Assembly (NCBI RefSeq): GCF_015221875.1
Contig: NZ_JACYGY010000001.1
Location: 5,744,501-5,808,500, forward strand
Length of the DNA stretch: 64,000 nucleotides
Source: Dyadobacter subterraneus
Lineage (GTDB): Bacteria; Bacteroidota; Bacteroidia; Cytophagales; Spirosomataceae
Direction of reading: 5' to 3'
Shown here: one piece after another, positions 55,125 to 64,000 of the stretch
How the letters are laid out: each line of letters begins with the position of its first letter
Position numbering within the stretch: the first letter of the stretch is position 1
Translations under genes and position numbers: made by a program
The notes under the pieces: model-generated
Told to the model about the DNA's origin: nothing
Databases searched by the model: none
The model's input: the letters and a program-made list of their open reading frames with translations, nothing else

Positions 55125-56174
55125 ATGCAGGCTATGTCTGAACCATTAAGAGAAGGAAACAATATTGATATTACAAGTATAAACCCTTGGATCATTTTAG
55201 TGTTTCTCAAAAGAAACTTTTTCAAACTCGCAATTTTTGCCATAACCTTTGGATGCGTAGGGTATGCATTGAGTTTCCTCCTTACAAAAATGTATTTATC
55301 AAAAACACTGCTTTTACCTGAGCAGCCCATAAGTAATAATGGAGCTCTTAGTTCTCTGGTTGGAGGTTTATCGGGTATAAATAATGCGGAGAGGATAGGT
55401 GCTTTACGAACAGATATTTATCCTAATATTCTAAGAAGTGTACCCTTTGCCCTAGCGCTTCTTAAGCAACCTGTACAAGATATTGATAACAAAAATTATC
55501 CTTCTCTTAATGATTTTATCAAAAGAAGCTCCGAAGGTACTTCCTTATTCGAGAAACTGCTCGGCAAGAAAAAAATTACCAATAACGATAAACACATTGT
55601 TCCAGAGAAAGAGATTCTTTCACTTTCGAATGATGAGGAATCAAGTGTTCAAAGAGTAATGTCATTGGTTAATACTACAATTGATATAAAAAGTGGTATC
55701 ATAACGATTCAATGTGAGATGGCTGATCCAATTGTTGCTGCACAAGTAACGCAGGCAGCTAGTACATATTTACTCAAATATGTGGAGGATTATAGAACGG
55801 GAAAGACGGTTCGAGAAGTTGCCTTTCTTGAGGAACGAGTATTGGAAGCCAAAAGACGAGAGCAATCTGCAGAACTTCTCTTGCAACAATATAGGGATAG
55901 AAACAGAAACCCATTTCTGAATGTTGCTCGAATTGAAGAACAACGACTTCAATCGGATTATACTCTTGCTCAATCTCTATACATGGATCTGGTAAGAAAA
56001 TTAGAACAGTCAAAAATTAAAGTTAAGGAAGAGCAACCCATATTTAAGGTCCTCGAACCCACAACAATATCGTCAAAAACAAGCAAACCAAGAAGACTTA
56101 TTATAGCTGGTATCTTTACAATTTTGGGTGGCGTTATAGGCATAGTATTTATTTTCTTTATCAATAGAAAATAA
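55125..56174 (+). CDS. Chain-length determinant (Wzz-like) protein
   Basis: This 349-residue inner-membrane protein has transmembrane segments at about residues 29-50 and 322-345. The periplasmic part between them has a Wzz-type strand region and a coiled-coil helix region (residues about 220-290, rich in Glu, Arg, Gln). It is expected to set the length of the polysaccharide chains and contact the Wza-like protein. There is no cytoplasmic tyrosine-kinase domain. It starts 5 bases after the Wza-like gene. Confidence 0.85.
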   Translation: MQAMSEPLREGNNIDITSINPWIILVFLKRNFFKLAIFAITFGCVGYALSFLLTKMYLSKTLLLPEQPISNNGALSSLVGGLSGINNAERIGALRTDIYPNILRSVPFALALLKQPVQDIDNKNYPSLNDFIKRSSEGTSLFEKLLGKKKITNNDKHIVPEKEILSLSNDEESSVQRVMSLVNTTIDIKSGIITIQCEMADPIVAAQVTQAASTYLLKYVEDYRTGKTVREVAFLEERVLEAKRREQSAELLLQQYRDRNRNPFLNVARIEEQRLQSDYTLAQSLYMDLVRKLEQSKIKVKEEQPIFKVLEPTTISSKTSKPRRLIIAGIFTILGGVIGIVFIFFINRK

Positions 56175-56332
56175 GTTAACTAGCAAATGCCACAACAAGT
56201 TTTGCCTTAAGTGAAGAGTATTTTACAGCAGATAAATGAAAACTCATTATTTTTTCCCTAATAATACCTAACAGTCTTCACAAGCAATTTTAATAAATTA
56301 ACTAATTGAATAGGTGAGCTTTTAGCAAGGAT

Positions 56333-57826
56333 ATGGCTGGAATATCAAATAATAATAACTTCCAAAAGGTTTTAATTCTATCTATTGGTCAAATTCTTGA
56401 AAAGGCAATCGTATTTTTTTTTAAGCCTTATTTATCTAGAACTTTAAACATACAAGATTTCGGCAGTTATTCGCAAGTATTGTTTATTGGGGATTTTTTA
56501 TTAATATTTTTCACATTAGGTATTACACAGACCTTTTACGTCTTTTTGGCTAAAGATAATACTTCAAGGAAAGAAATTGTTTCTGCATTTTTACTTATTG
56601 GTTTAATGAGCGGTCTATTGAGCGTTGCATGCAACCTAATTCTAACTTTCACCTTATCAGATATTTTTAAAAATCCAGAGTTGAAAAATATTTTATGGAT
56701 TTATTGTTGCTACCCTTTGTTTACGATCCTAAATTTAATCTTACAACTCTTACTTTTATTCGATAATAAATCCAGAAGACTTGTTACGATCAACGTCTTT
56801 GTTAATTTATTTAAGGTTATTTGTGTAGTTATCGTAACACAGCTTAGTCAAAATACCTTACCTAAAATTATCTTTATTGTTGGCTTTGCGGCTCCATTGT
56901 TTACAATGTTACTTTATGGACATCAACTGTCCTATAGTGTTTTTAAGATAAAAACATCCTTTTCACTGATTAAAAAAATCTTAAAGGATACATTGCCTGT
57001 TGGATTGACAATCATTATGGGAGGAGCATACTTCTACGCCAACGGTTTTGTTGTGAATGCCGTCTTAGGAATTGAAAAATATGCTATTTTCATAAATGGA
57101 ATAATTGACATTCCATTTATATCTACTCTATACACAACAATAGCTACGATTACACTAACAAACTATACAACATTAATCAAGGACAAAAACTTTTTAGAGG
57201 TGATAAAGCTGAAAAGATATACAATTGCTCAAACAGCATCATTGGTATATCCCATTGCCCTGATATTGTTATTCTTTTCCGAGGAGCTCATTACGACATA
57301 TTTGTCGAACAAGTATATTGCCAGTGTACCCGTGTTTATGGTATACACTTTAATATTATTTCTTAGAGTTACAGACTATAATGACGTCCTTATCACCATG
57401 GGCAAACAATCTCTTTTAGTCAAATATTATACCTTTTTCTTCCTGACTATATTTTTCAACAGTTGGCTTTTAACCAAGTATTTTGGGATTATAGGTAGCG
57501 CATTTGCTGTAACAGCTTCTTGCTACCTTATCTATTTTTTCTTACTCCGATCTATGGCGGCGATGCTAAACGCTTCATTATCTGAAATAATTAATTGGAG
57601 GTCACTTCTTTTCACAATACTGATTTCTTTGATCGTAATAATCCCCTGCACACTAATTGGGCATTTTTTTGCACTGAAAATATGGAGCAAATTGACTATG
57701 ATTCCCTTCGTGCTTCTAATAATCTATATGAGCCTTGTAAAATCTAAATTCATATCTTTGGCAATGTATAAGCCACTCTTGGATAAAGTCCCGTTTGGCA
57801 AGAAGATTGAAACTATCTTGTCATGA
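56333..57826 (+). CDS. Oligosaccharide flippase, Wzx-like
   Basis: This 497-residue very hydrophobic protein has about 12-14 transmembrane segments of the MATE/MVF-like polysaccharide transporter fold, beginning with a typical N-terminal ILSIGQILEKAIVFFFKPYLSR helix region. It should flip undecaprenyl-linked repeat units to the periplasmic face for polymerisation. It starts 158 bases after the Wzz-like gene, the first gap in the cluster, and overlaps the next gene by 4 bases (ATGA). Its codon usage is A+T rich, like the genes after it. Confidence 0.88.
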   Translation: MAGISNNNNFQKVLILSIGQILEKAIVFFFKPYLSRTLNIQDFGSYSQVLFIGDFLLIFFTLGITQTFYVFLAKDNTSRKEIVSAFLLIGLMSGLLSVACNLILTFTLSDIFKNPELKNILWIYCCYPLFTILNLILQLLLLFDNKSRRLVTINVFVNLFKVICVVIVTQLSQNTLPKIIFIVGFAAPLFTMLLYGHQLSYSVFKIKTSFSLIKKILKDTLPVGLTIIMGGAYFYANGFVVNAVLGIEKYAIFINGIIDIPFISTLYTTIATITLTNYTTLIKDKNFLEVIKLKRYTIAQTASLVYPIALILLFFSEELITTYLSNKYIASVPVFMVYTLILFLRVTDYNDVLITMGKQSLLVKYYTFFFLTIFFNSWLLTKYFGIIGSAFAVTASCYLIYFFLLRSMAAMLNASLSEIINWRSLLFTILISLIVIIPCTLIGHFFALKIWSKLTMIPFVLLIIYMSLVKSKFISLAMYKPLLDKVPFGKKIETILS

Positions 57827-58941
57827 ATAAAAAAAAACTCTTACAAATTGGATATAGCGGCCTTAGTGGCGCAACCTATGTAGGTTTATGCACTGTTGAA
57901 GGTGATATTAATAGAAAATGGGATCATCACTTTCTTTTTATAGGAATTGAGGAGATTGCAATTGCTAATAAAGATAAATGTAATGAACTTAACATACCAT
58001 ATAGCTTTATACACAAATCTAAGGGGCTAGATCTTAAAGCATGGTGGACTGCTATCAAAATTTACTTTAAAATAAGACCTAGTGCGATTATTATACATGG
58101 AACGAGTGAACTAATAATTCCACTTTTTTTCTTGAAACAAATAAATCATGGATCAATCTTTATAATCGAACATACACCGACCAAACTTAAAACCAAAGCC
58201 GAATGGTTTTTTTCTAATTTATCATTATTATTATCTGACCAAGTATGTCTTGCCAACAAGGTATATCAATCTCAATATCAGAAGAATATATTATTCTTTA
58301 AACAGAAAAAAATTTCGCTTATTCATAATGGTATTAACATTTTCCAGTTTAAACCATCTATGAATAAATGCCATGATTCAGAGACAATAATTCTTGGTAT
58401 GGCTAGTCGATTGGATCACGAAAAAGATCATATTACAATTTTACGTGCATTATGCATTTTAAAGGAAAATGGTTATAATCATTTGCAATACGTCATCATT
58501 GGTGATGGCCCTGATAAGAAATATATAGAAGATATGATAGATTCGCTTGATCTGACAAAGGAAGTAAAATTATTAGGAAGTGTTGGTTTGAGCGAAGTGG
58601 CAAAACAATTACAGGAATTAGACATTTATGTTCATTCTTCGAAAGGTGAAACTATGTCACTTTCTATCATGCAGGCTATGGCAACTGGATTGCCAATTGT
58701 AGCTACTAATGTGGAAGGAATAAATAACAATGTAGAAGATGGTGTGGATGGACTATTATTTGCCCTTGGTGATGAGCAAAGCTGTTTTGAAAAAATAAAA
58801 ATGTTAATTGATAATCCTTCAAAAAGAGATTTTTTGGGGAACAATGCACTTCACAAGGCCAAAACAGAATATTCACATATATCGCTGTTCAAAAATATTG
58901 ATCGCCTAATTCTAAATTCCAAAGCACAACAATCTTACTGA
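57823..58941 (+). CDS. Glycosyltransferase family 4
   Basis: This 372-residue GT-B enzyme adds a sugar to the growing repeat unit at the membrane's inner face. The N-terminal Rossmann domain is followed by the GT4 C-terminal donor domain (LGMASRLDHEKDHITIL near residue 190). The usual EX7E donor motif reads Glu276 then Gln284 in GETMSLSIMQAMATGLP, so the second acid is replaced. This could reduce or alter donor binding, though some GT4 enzymes tolerate it. The start overlaps the Wzx stop by 4 bases. The donor sugar is unknown. Confidence 0.85.
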   Translation: MNKKKLLQIGYSGLSGATYVGLCTVEGDINRKWDHHFLFIGIEEIAIANKDKCNELNIPYSFIHKSKGLDLKAWWTAIKIYFKIRPSAIIIHGTSELIIPLFFLKQINHGSIFIIEHTPTKLKTKAEWFFSNLSLLLSDQVCLANKVYQSQYQKNILFFKQKKISLIHNGINIFQFKPSMNKCHDSETIILGMASRLDHEKDHITILRALCILKENGYNHLQYVIIGDGPDKKYIEDMIDSLDLTKEVKLLGSVGLSEVAKQLQELDIYVHSSKGETMSLSIMQAMATGLPIVATNVEGINNNVEDGVDGLLFALGDEQSCFEKIKMLIDNPSKRDFLGNNALHKAKTEYSHISLFKNIDRLILNSKAQQSY

Positions 58942-58962
58942 TCTAAATAATTAATTATACAC

Positions 58963-59619
58963 ATGCTGCCTAACGAATCACAATGGATTAGCTCTACAAT
59001 TAAAGGCTGTTTTCCTGATAAAAAGATGTCTATTTTAAATGTTGGAAGCTCAACCTTAGAATTTAGAACAGTATTACAGCCATATGTAAATGATGTTATT
59101 TTTAAGCCCCTCACAAGCAGCGGCTTTTCAGTTACTCACTTGGATATGAAGCAAGATGAGGGCGTAGACATTGTAGGAGACTTGACTAATACTGAATTTA
59201 GAGATTCGCTAAGATCTAAAAAATATGACATCATTCTTTGTGCTAACCTGTTGGAGCATTTAGAAAATCCTAAAAACCTCTGCAATTTACTTTATGAATT
59301 GGTTGATACCAATGGATATATTCTAATCACGGTTCCATACATTTACCCTTACCACGAAGATCCGTTGGATACTCTATTTCGTCCAAAGCCTTCTGAAATA
59401 AAAGAGCTATTCCCTGATTCAATGAAGATTATTGCTGAGGGTATTGTTAAAGAAAATTTCGGTTTATTAAACGAGCCTGAACGGCTGTTTAAAAATGTTC
59501 TGAAGTCGATCCTATTCTTCCTTAAACCCAAAAGATGGACAAAGCATATTAAAGATGCGAAAATCGTCTTAAGTGTTTATCAAGCCTCCTGTATTCTTTT
59601 ACAAAGGGTTGAGGATTAA
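58963..59619 (+). CDS. SAM-dependent methyltransferase, class I
   Basis: This 218-residue protein has a Rossmann-type fold. Motif I is atypical, LNVGSSTLEF near residue 26, where a Gly-rich loop is normal. Motif post-I ends in THLDMKQDEGVDIVGD, and motif II is YDIILCANLLEHLENP, typical of the Methyltransf_11 style. By context it may methylate a sugar of the polysaccharide, but it could act on another compound. It starts 21 bases after the preceding glycosyltransferase gene and is followed by a 93-base gap. Confidence 0.8.
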   Translation: MLPNESQWISSTIKGCFPDKKMSILNVGSSTLEFRTVLQPYVNDVIFKPLTSSGFSVTHLDMKQDEGVDIVGDLTNTEFRDSLRSKKYDIILCANLLEHLENPKNLCNLLYELVDTNGYILITVPYIYPYHEDPLDTLFRPKPSEIKELFPDSMKIIAEGIVKENFGLLNEPERLFKNVLKSILFFLKPKRWTKHIKDAKIVLSVYQASCILLQRVED

Positions 59620-59712
59620 ACTTAACAAGACAATGTCTAGCATTTAGTCGTTAAAAATCCGTTTAATACTATAAACCATAAAAAATTATCCGCACACATT
59701 ATTGACAAATTA

Positions 59713-60876
59713 ATGGATATATTAAAAAAGAGAATTTCATTCCTCAATGTTGATTTAACAAGTGGCGGGTGCGAAAGAGAAATTTCAAATTTAGCGCATC
59801 ACTTTAAAGAAAAATTCCACATTCTTGTGGTGCTCTTTTACAACGAAATCTCTTACAAATTACCATCGGAGACAAAATTTAAATTTTTAGATAAAGGAAG
59901 GAGAGATAGTGATTTTATAAAATTATTACAAATTCCGATCCTTGCATACAAATATGCCAAACATTGTAAATCTGAAAATATAGACGTTTCCATATCATAT
60001 GTATACAGGGCAAATTATGTTAATTTATTATCAAAAATCTTATTTGGTAACCGTGCCAAAATAATTGTTAATGAACAAAATCATACACTTACGCAATACC
60101 CCGATACTTCTCTAAATAGCAGTATAAATAGATTTCTAATTAAGATTCTTTACAAGTACGCAGACGTTATTCGACCTAATTCAAAATTGATAGCAAACGA
60201 TCTTATTAAATATTTTGATATCCCTGAGCAATTAATTACACCAATATACAATCCACTGGCAGTCGACTTTATAAATTCTCAGTTAAAAAAAGATATCTCG
60301 TTTTCATATTACGGATTTAATTTCATAACCGTTGCTCGCTTACATCATCAAAAAAATCCGGAATTATTAATTAAAGCTTTCCATATTGCATTTAAGGATA
60401 TAAATAATGTCAATCTACTAATTTTAGGAGAAGGCCCATTAAAAGAAGAGATACTTACGCTTATTAAAAATCTTGGCTTGGAAACTCGTGTTTACTTATT
60501 GGGCTTCATAAATAATCCATTTGCGTTCTTGGAAAGGTGCGATTCATTTGTACTGTCTTCGAATTATGAGGGTTTTCCTAATTCTCTTTTGGAGGCGCTT
60601 GCATGTGGTCTCCCCTCTGTATCTACCGACTGTCCTAGTGGCCCCCGTGAAATGCTAGCTCCATCAACAGACTTCACCAAAATGTTAACCAATACGATTG
60701 AAGAGGCAGAATTCGGCATTTTAGTTCCAACAAATAATGTTAAATTATTAAGCGTGGCAATGCTTAACATTTATAATAATACCAAACTGAGGAACAACTA
60801 TAAAAGTAAATCAAAACTCCGGGCATTGGACTTTGACATATCTGTATTTGACAAAGAATTTCAGGATTTATTATAA
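59713..60876 (+). CDS. Glycosyltransferase family 4
   Basis: This 387-residue GT-B enzyme starts with the family-type ISFLNVDLTSGGCEREISNLAHHF. The donor domain carries TVARLHHQKNPELLIKAF near residue 208 and an intact EX7E motif in SNYEGFPNSLLEALACGLP, followed by STDCPSGPREML. That last segment is common in GT4 enzymes that add GalNAc, as in PglH and PglJ, but the donor here cannot be fixed. It forms part of the repeat-unit assembly line and is preceded by a 93-base A+T-rich gap. Confidence 0.87.
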   Translation: MDILKKRISFLNVDLTSGGCEREISNLAHHFKEKFHILVVLFYNEISYKLPSETKFKFLDKGRRDSDFIKLLQIPILAYKYAKHCKSENIDVSISYVYRANYVNLLSKILFGNRAKIIVNEQNHTLTQYPDTSLNSSINRFLIKILYKYADVIRPNSKLIANDLIKYFDIPEQLITPIYNPLAVDFINSQLKKDISFSYYGFNFITVARLHHQKNPELLIKAFHIAFKDINNVNLLILGEGPLKEEILTLIKNLGLETRVYLLGFINNPFAFLERCDSFVLSSNYEGFPNSLLEALACGLPSVSTDCPSGPREMLAPSTDFTKMLTNTIEEAEFGILVPTNNVKLLSVAMLNIYNNTKLRNNYKSKSKLRALDFDISVFDKEFQDLL

Positions 60877-60913
60877 TTTCTATTGTAATCTGTGATCATT
60901 ATAATTTGTCTTT

Positions 60914-62179
60914 ATGACTATACTATCCGAAATTGACCTGGTAATATTTCCAATTTATTTCTTATTAATCACTCTTTGCGTCCTATTTTATAATTACTAT
61001 TTCGTAGAATCTCAATACAAGCCATCATTTATTCTCAGTTACTTCATAAAAGTACTTTGTACACTTGCTTATGCATTTTTATTTAATAACTATTATCAAA
61101 GTGGCGATACCATCAATTTTTACAATGATGCTATTGAGTTAAAGAATTTTGTTTTACAAGACATACAAAATATTGATCTGTATTGGAAACCAGTACTTAA
61201 CTTTTGGAAGATTTGCGAAAAATGCGTGATTTCCTTTTCAGAATCGAGTTTTTTTATAATCAAAATTTCAAGTGTCCTGTTGATTCCTACGTTTGGATCT
61301 TACACATCGGCGGCGCTAATCTTGGGCTTATTATCACATCTCGGTACTTATAAAATCATACAAACCTTTACACTATTATTCCCTAAAACTAATTTTAGAG
61401 TTCTGTTTTTTATTCCCAGCGTACTTTTTTGGAGCTCTGGAATTATGAAAGACGGATTATGCATTTTTGCTTTGGGCTATTTATTTAACATACTCGAAAA
61501 ATCTTTCAGGCTAAAGCGAATCAATCTATTATCAATATCGGGACTACTAATTCTGTGCTATATGCTTCTAATCTTGAAAGGATATATTCTCATAAGCTTT
61601 CTAATCTGTTATACAGTAAGGGTATATCTTTTGTTTAAAAATCAATTCGACAATAAAGTATTATCCTCAATAGCTGGATTTTTGATTGGAGCCATACTAG
61701 TAATAGTTGTAATTGGTATTTCATCTGTAAGTGACAAATTTGTTTTTGAAAATCTACTAGAACTCAGTGTATTTACTCAACAGGCAATTTTAGACCTGCA
61801 GGGTGGCTCTACTTACGAAATCGTGTATGACTTAACCCCAATGGGAATTGCATCAGCCCTTTTACAATCCTTCGTTGTTGCATTTTTCCGCCCATTTTTA
61901 TGGGAATCATCAAATCCACTCCTTATCCTATTTTCTTTAGAAAGCCTAGCAATGGGCTCTACATTATTTTATACTTTTTATAAAAGAACGACTATTAAAT
62001 TAAAACGATCACCCCTTCACCCCGTAGTGATATCCTCTTTGTTATTTTCAATCATATTTGGAACTACAGTGGGATTTACCTCCTCCAACTTTGGAGCCTT
62101 AATGAGATATAAAATTCCATACTTATTATTTTACATCGCAGCACTATTAGTATTATATGATGAATCGAAAGAAAAGTAA
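60914..62179 (+). CDS. Polysaccharide polymerase-like membrane protein, Wzy-like
   Basis: This 421-residue membrane protein has about 10-11 hydrophobic segments. Long loops carry FYNDAIELKNF near residue 70 and the aromatic-rich SSGIMKDGLC block near residue 176. Its position between glycosyltransferases after wzx and wzz suggests it is the Wzy polymerase that joins repeat units in the periplasm. Wzy proteins share little sequence, so this rests on topology and context. It overlaps the next gene by 23 bases. Confidence 0.7.
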   Translation: MTILSEIDLVIFPIYFLLITLCVLFYNYYFVESQYKPSFILSYFIKVLCTLAYAFLFNNYYQSGDTINFYNDAIELKNFVLQDIQNIDLYWKPVLNFWKICEKCVISFSESSFFIIKISSVLLIPTFGSYTSAALILGLLSHLGTYKIIQTFTLLFPKTNFRVLFFIPSVLFWSSGIMKDGLCIFALGYLFNILEKSFRLKRINLLSISGLLILCYMLLILKGYILISFLICYTVRVYLLFKNQFDNKVLSSIAGFLIGAILVIVVIGISSVSDKFVFENLLELSVFTQQAILDLQGGSTYEIVYDLTPMGIASALLQSFVVAFFRPFLWESSNPLLILFSLESLAMGSTLFYTFYKRTTIKLKRSPLHPVVISSLLFSIIFGTTVGFTSSNFGALMRYKIPYLLFYIAALLVLYDESKEK

Positions 62180-63230
62180 TGTACTCTTTATTGTAACCAA
62201 ATCCGAACCTGGAGGTGCTCAAAAATTTGTGTACGAGCAAATACTTATATTGGAGGATGAATTCAATCTATTTTTAGCCACTGATACGCAGGGATGGCTA
62301 TTTGAACAATCCAATTCAAGGCTGATCAATTGGTTTTTAGATAATCGTATCAAAGGAATATCATTTACATACCTGATTGAATTGATAAAATTTATAAGGA
62401 AAAATGATATAAATCTTGTTGTATGCAACTCAGCAAATGGAGGGCTTTATGGTCGTATTGCTGCTTACATTCTAAAAAGAAAATCAATTTATGTTTCTCA
62501 TGGCTGGTCGTCAATCTACCGAGGGAAAAAAATTGCGTTTGTTTTTAATAATATCGAAAAATTATTGAGCTCCATCTCTTCCTCAATTTTATGCATATCG
62601 GAAAATGATTTCATCATTGCAAGAACAAAAATTCGCATAAATTTATCAACGGTAAAAACTATTCCAAATAAGATCTTCCCCGTTATATCAAATAAAACTT
62701 TATCTGCTAAGGATGCAACAAATAAAATAATTCGAATTCTAACTGTGGCAAGGCTGGATTATCCTAAAAGACTTGACCTTTTAATAGAAGCTTTTGGGAA
62801 TTTAAATAATGTTGAAGTTTATATTGTTGGCGGCGGACCACAAGAAGGTGTATTAAGAGAATTAGTGGAAAAAAATTTATTTAATAATATTTTTCTACTC
62901 GGCACAGTTTCAAGTTTTAGTGACTTTGGTAGCTATGACCTCTTTGTTTTACTTTCAAATAGCGAGGGGCTCCCTATGTCAGCTATCGAAGCTATGTCGT
63001 GTGAATTGCCATTGATACTCAGTGACGTTGGGGGATGCAAGGAATTAATTAGAAATAACGGAATCTTGGTTAAAAATGATATTTCCTCAATACGAGAGGG
63101 ATTTGATGAGTGTATCAGAAATGTAGAAAAATTTAGAGCGGAGTCAATTTCTTTGTTTAATGAAAAATTTAACTTAGAAGTAAATAAACAAGAGTATATA
63201 AATTATTACCACAGTGTATTATCCAAGTAA
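62157..63230 (+). CDS. Glycosyltransferase family 4
   Basis: This 357-residue GT-B enzyme begins MMNRKKSNVLFIVTKSEPGGAQKF, a typical GT4 start with the GGAQ acceptor loop; the second ATG is an equal start. The donor domain includes TVARLDYPKRLDLLIEAF near residue 196 and an intact EX7E in SNSEGLPMSAIEAMSCELP. It is the third glycosyltransferase of the cluster. It overlaps the polymerase-like gene by 23 bases, so the two are translated from one message. Confidence 0.87.
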   Translation: MMNRKKSNVLFIVTKSEPGGAQKFVYEQILILEDEFNLFLATDTQGWLFEQSNSRLINWFLDNRIKGISFTYLIELIKFIRKNDINLVVCNSANGGLYGRIAAYILKRKSIYVSHGWSSIYRGKKIAFVFNNIEKLLSSISSSILCISENDFIIARTKIRINLSTVKTIPNKIFPVISNKTLSAKDATNKIIRILTVARLDYPKRLDLLIEAFGNLNNVEVYIVGGGPQEGVLRELVEKNLFNNIFLLGTVSSFSDFGSYDLFVLLSNSEGLPMSAIEAMSCELPLILSDVGGCKELIRNNGILVKNDISSIREGFDECIRNVEKFRAESISLFNEKFNLEVNKQEYINYYHSVLSK

Positions 63231-63330
63231 AGACTTAATATGATATTCAAATCAGGAGCTTCCATATTAGGTCACTTTAAAAAGTGAAAACCTGACAGCA
63301 TAAATTTATATATCTTAATTAATTATTAAT

Positions 63331-64000
63331 ATGACCGAATCACTTTATCTGGATGGCGATTATTTAAAAAATAATCCAAATTGGCATGTTGAAGATTCCC
63401 ATTGGAAAGCTGAAAAAATTAAACAGATTCTGATAAAAAATAAGATATCTCCATCAACAATTTGTGAAATCGGTTGCGGAGCAGGAGAAATCCTTAATCA
63501 ATTGTACAGTACTCTTTCCAACACTTCAAGTTTTATTGGATATGATATTTCTGAAAATGCAATTGATCTGGCAAAATGCAGAACAAAGGAGAGGTTAACC
63601 TTTAAAAAGCAAGATTTACTGCTGGACAATTCAGCTCAATTTGATTTACTTTTAGTAATTGATGTATTCGAACATATTGAAGACTACATAGGCTTTCTTA
63701 GAAAATGTCGTCAAAAAGCTGAGTATAAAGTATTTCATATTCCCTTGGATATGACTGTCCAAAAAGTATTAAGAAAGGAAGTGCTAATGTATGCTCGTCA
63801 AAAAGTAGGACATCTTCATTATTTTACCAGAGAAACAGCTTTGGATACTTTGGTGGATGCAGGATATGAAATCCTTGATGAGTTTTACACCCCATGGGGA
63901 TTTGAAATGGAACAAAAAACATTGCTCAAAAAAATTTTTCAACTTCCTTTTAGGTTATTCTATAGCTTAAATGCAGATTTGGCTGTAAGGGTAATGGGCG
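63331..64000 (+). CDS. SAM-dependent methyltransferase, 3' end cut by window
   Basis: An ATG at 63331 opens a frame still open at the window end, giving at least 223 residues. Motif I is ICEIGCGAGEI at about residue 50, followed by FIGYDISENAIDLAK and motif II LLVIDVFEHIEDY, the pattern of class I Methyltransf_11/23 enzymes. Later segments (FHIPLDMTV, LHYFTRETAL) resemble methyltransferases of polysaccharide clusters. It may modify a sugar of the same polymer. A 100-base gap separates it from the preceding glycosyltransferase gene. Confidence 0.82.
   Translation, partial: MTESLYLDGDYLKNNPNWHVEDSHWKAEKIKQILIKNKISPSTICEIGCGAGEILNQLYSTLSNTSSFIGYDISENAIDLAKCRTKERLTFKKQDLLLDNSAQFDLLLVIDVFEHIEDYIGFLRKCRQKAEYKVFHIPLDMTVQKVLRKEVLMYARQKVGHLHYFTRETALDTLVDAGYEILDEFYTPWGFEMEQKTLLKKIFQLPFRLFYSLNADLAVRVMG

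Noticed and set aside
1..64000. Defence or mobile genetic system
   Set aside because: No transposase, integrase, toxin-antitoxin, restriction or phage gene was recognised; the single Uma2 gene stands alone.

Overview
This window looks like the chromosome of a Bacteroidota bacterium of the Cytophagales, most like Dyadobacter or a relative in the Spirosomataceae. That placement is inference from gene content. The evidence is a SusC/SusD pair, a DUF4249 lipoprotein with its TonB-dependent receptor, a type IX secretion sorting domain on a glycosidase, tandem FG-GAP/UnbV lipoproteins, a MoaC-MoaB fusion, and starts that mostly lack Shine-Dalgarno sites. Several starts are preceded by a Bacteroidota -7 element (TAnnTTTG). 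I saw no rRNA, tRNA, CRISPR array, transposase or phage gene.

Layout. 1-240 is the 5' part of a small secreted protein. 439-4295 (minus) is a molybdenum cofactor operon in the order moeA, moaD, moaE, moaCB, moaA. 4763-10470 holds housekeeping genes: a lytic transglycosylase, a cyclophilin, a sodium/sugar symporter, a membrane-anchored HExxH metallopeptidase and purH. 10695-12006 holds an atypical short-chain dehydrogenase and a small lipoprotein with a large palindrome upstream. 12274-18643 (plus) is a glycan locus: a secreted GH31 glycosidase, a DUF4249 lipoprotein and a TonB-dependent receptor. 18625-30558 (minus) is a second outer-membrane uptake operon: SusC, SusD, a small lipoprotein and two paralogous FG-GAP/UnbV lipoproteins of about 1,110 residues each.

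31068-38102 carries a YdiJ-like FAD/Fe-S dehydrogenase, a Uma2-family protein lacking an expected acidic residue, an MFS transporter, arfB and a Trp/Tyr-rich secreted protein. 38275-42886 is an L-rhamnose catabolic locus: a GntR-type regulator, an L-rhamnose isomerase and the fused rhamnulose-1-phosphate aldolase/dehydrogenase. 43186-52634 carries a prolyl oligopeptidase, a hybrid histidine kinase, a CocE/NonD hydrolase paired with a lipoprotein, and aspS. 52777-64000 (plus) is the start of a surface polysaccharide cluster: Wza-like export protein, Wzz-like protein, Wzx-like flippase, Wzy-like polymerase, three GT4 glycosyltransferases and two methyltransferases. Its later genes look visibly richer in A+T, and the last is cut by the window end.

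The glycan genes suggest a life degrading plant or microbial polysaccharide: extracellular hydrolysis, TonB-driven import and sugar symport, then rhamnose breakdown. No single unmistakably new system stands out. The best candidates for follow-up are the SusCD operon with tandem FG-GAP/UnbV lipoproteins and several unexplained palindromes and hairpins near promoters.
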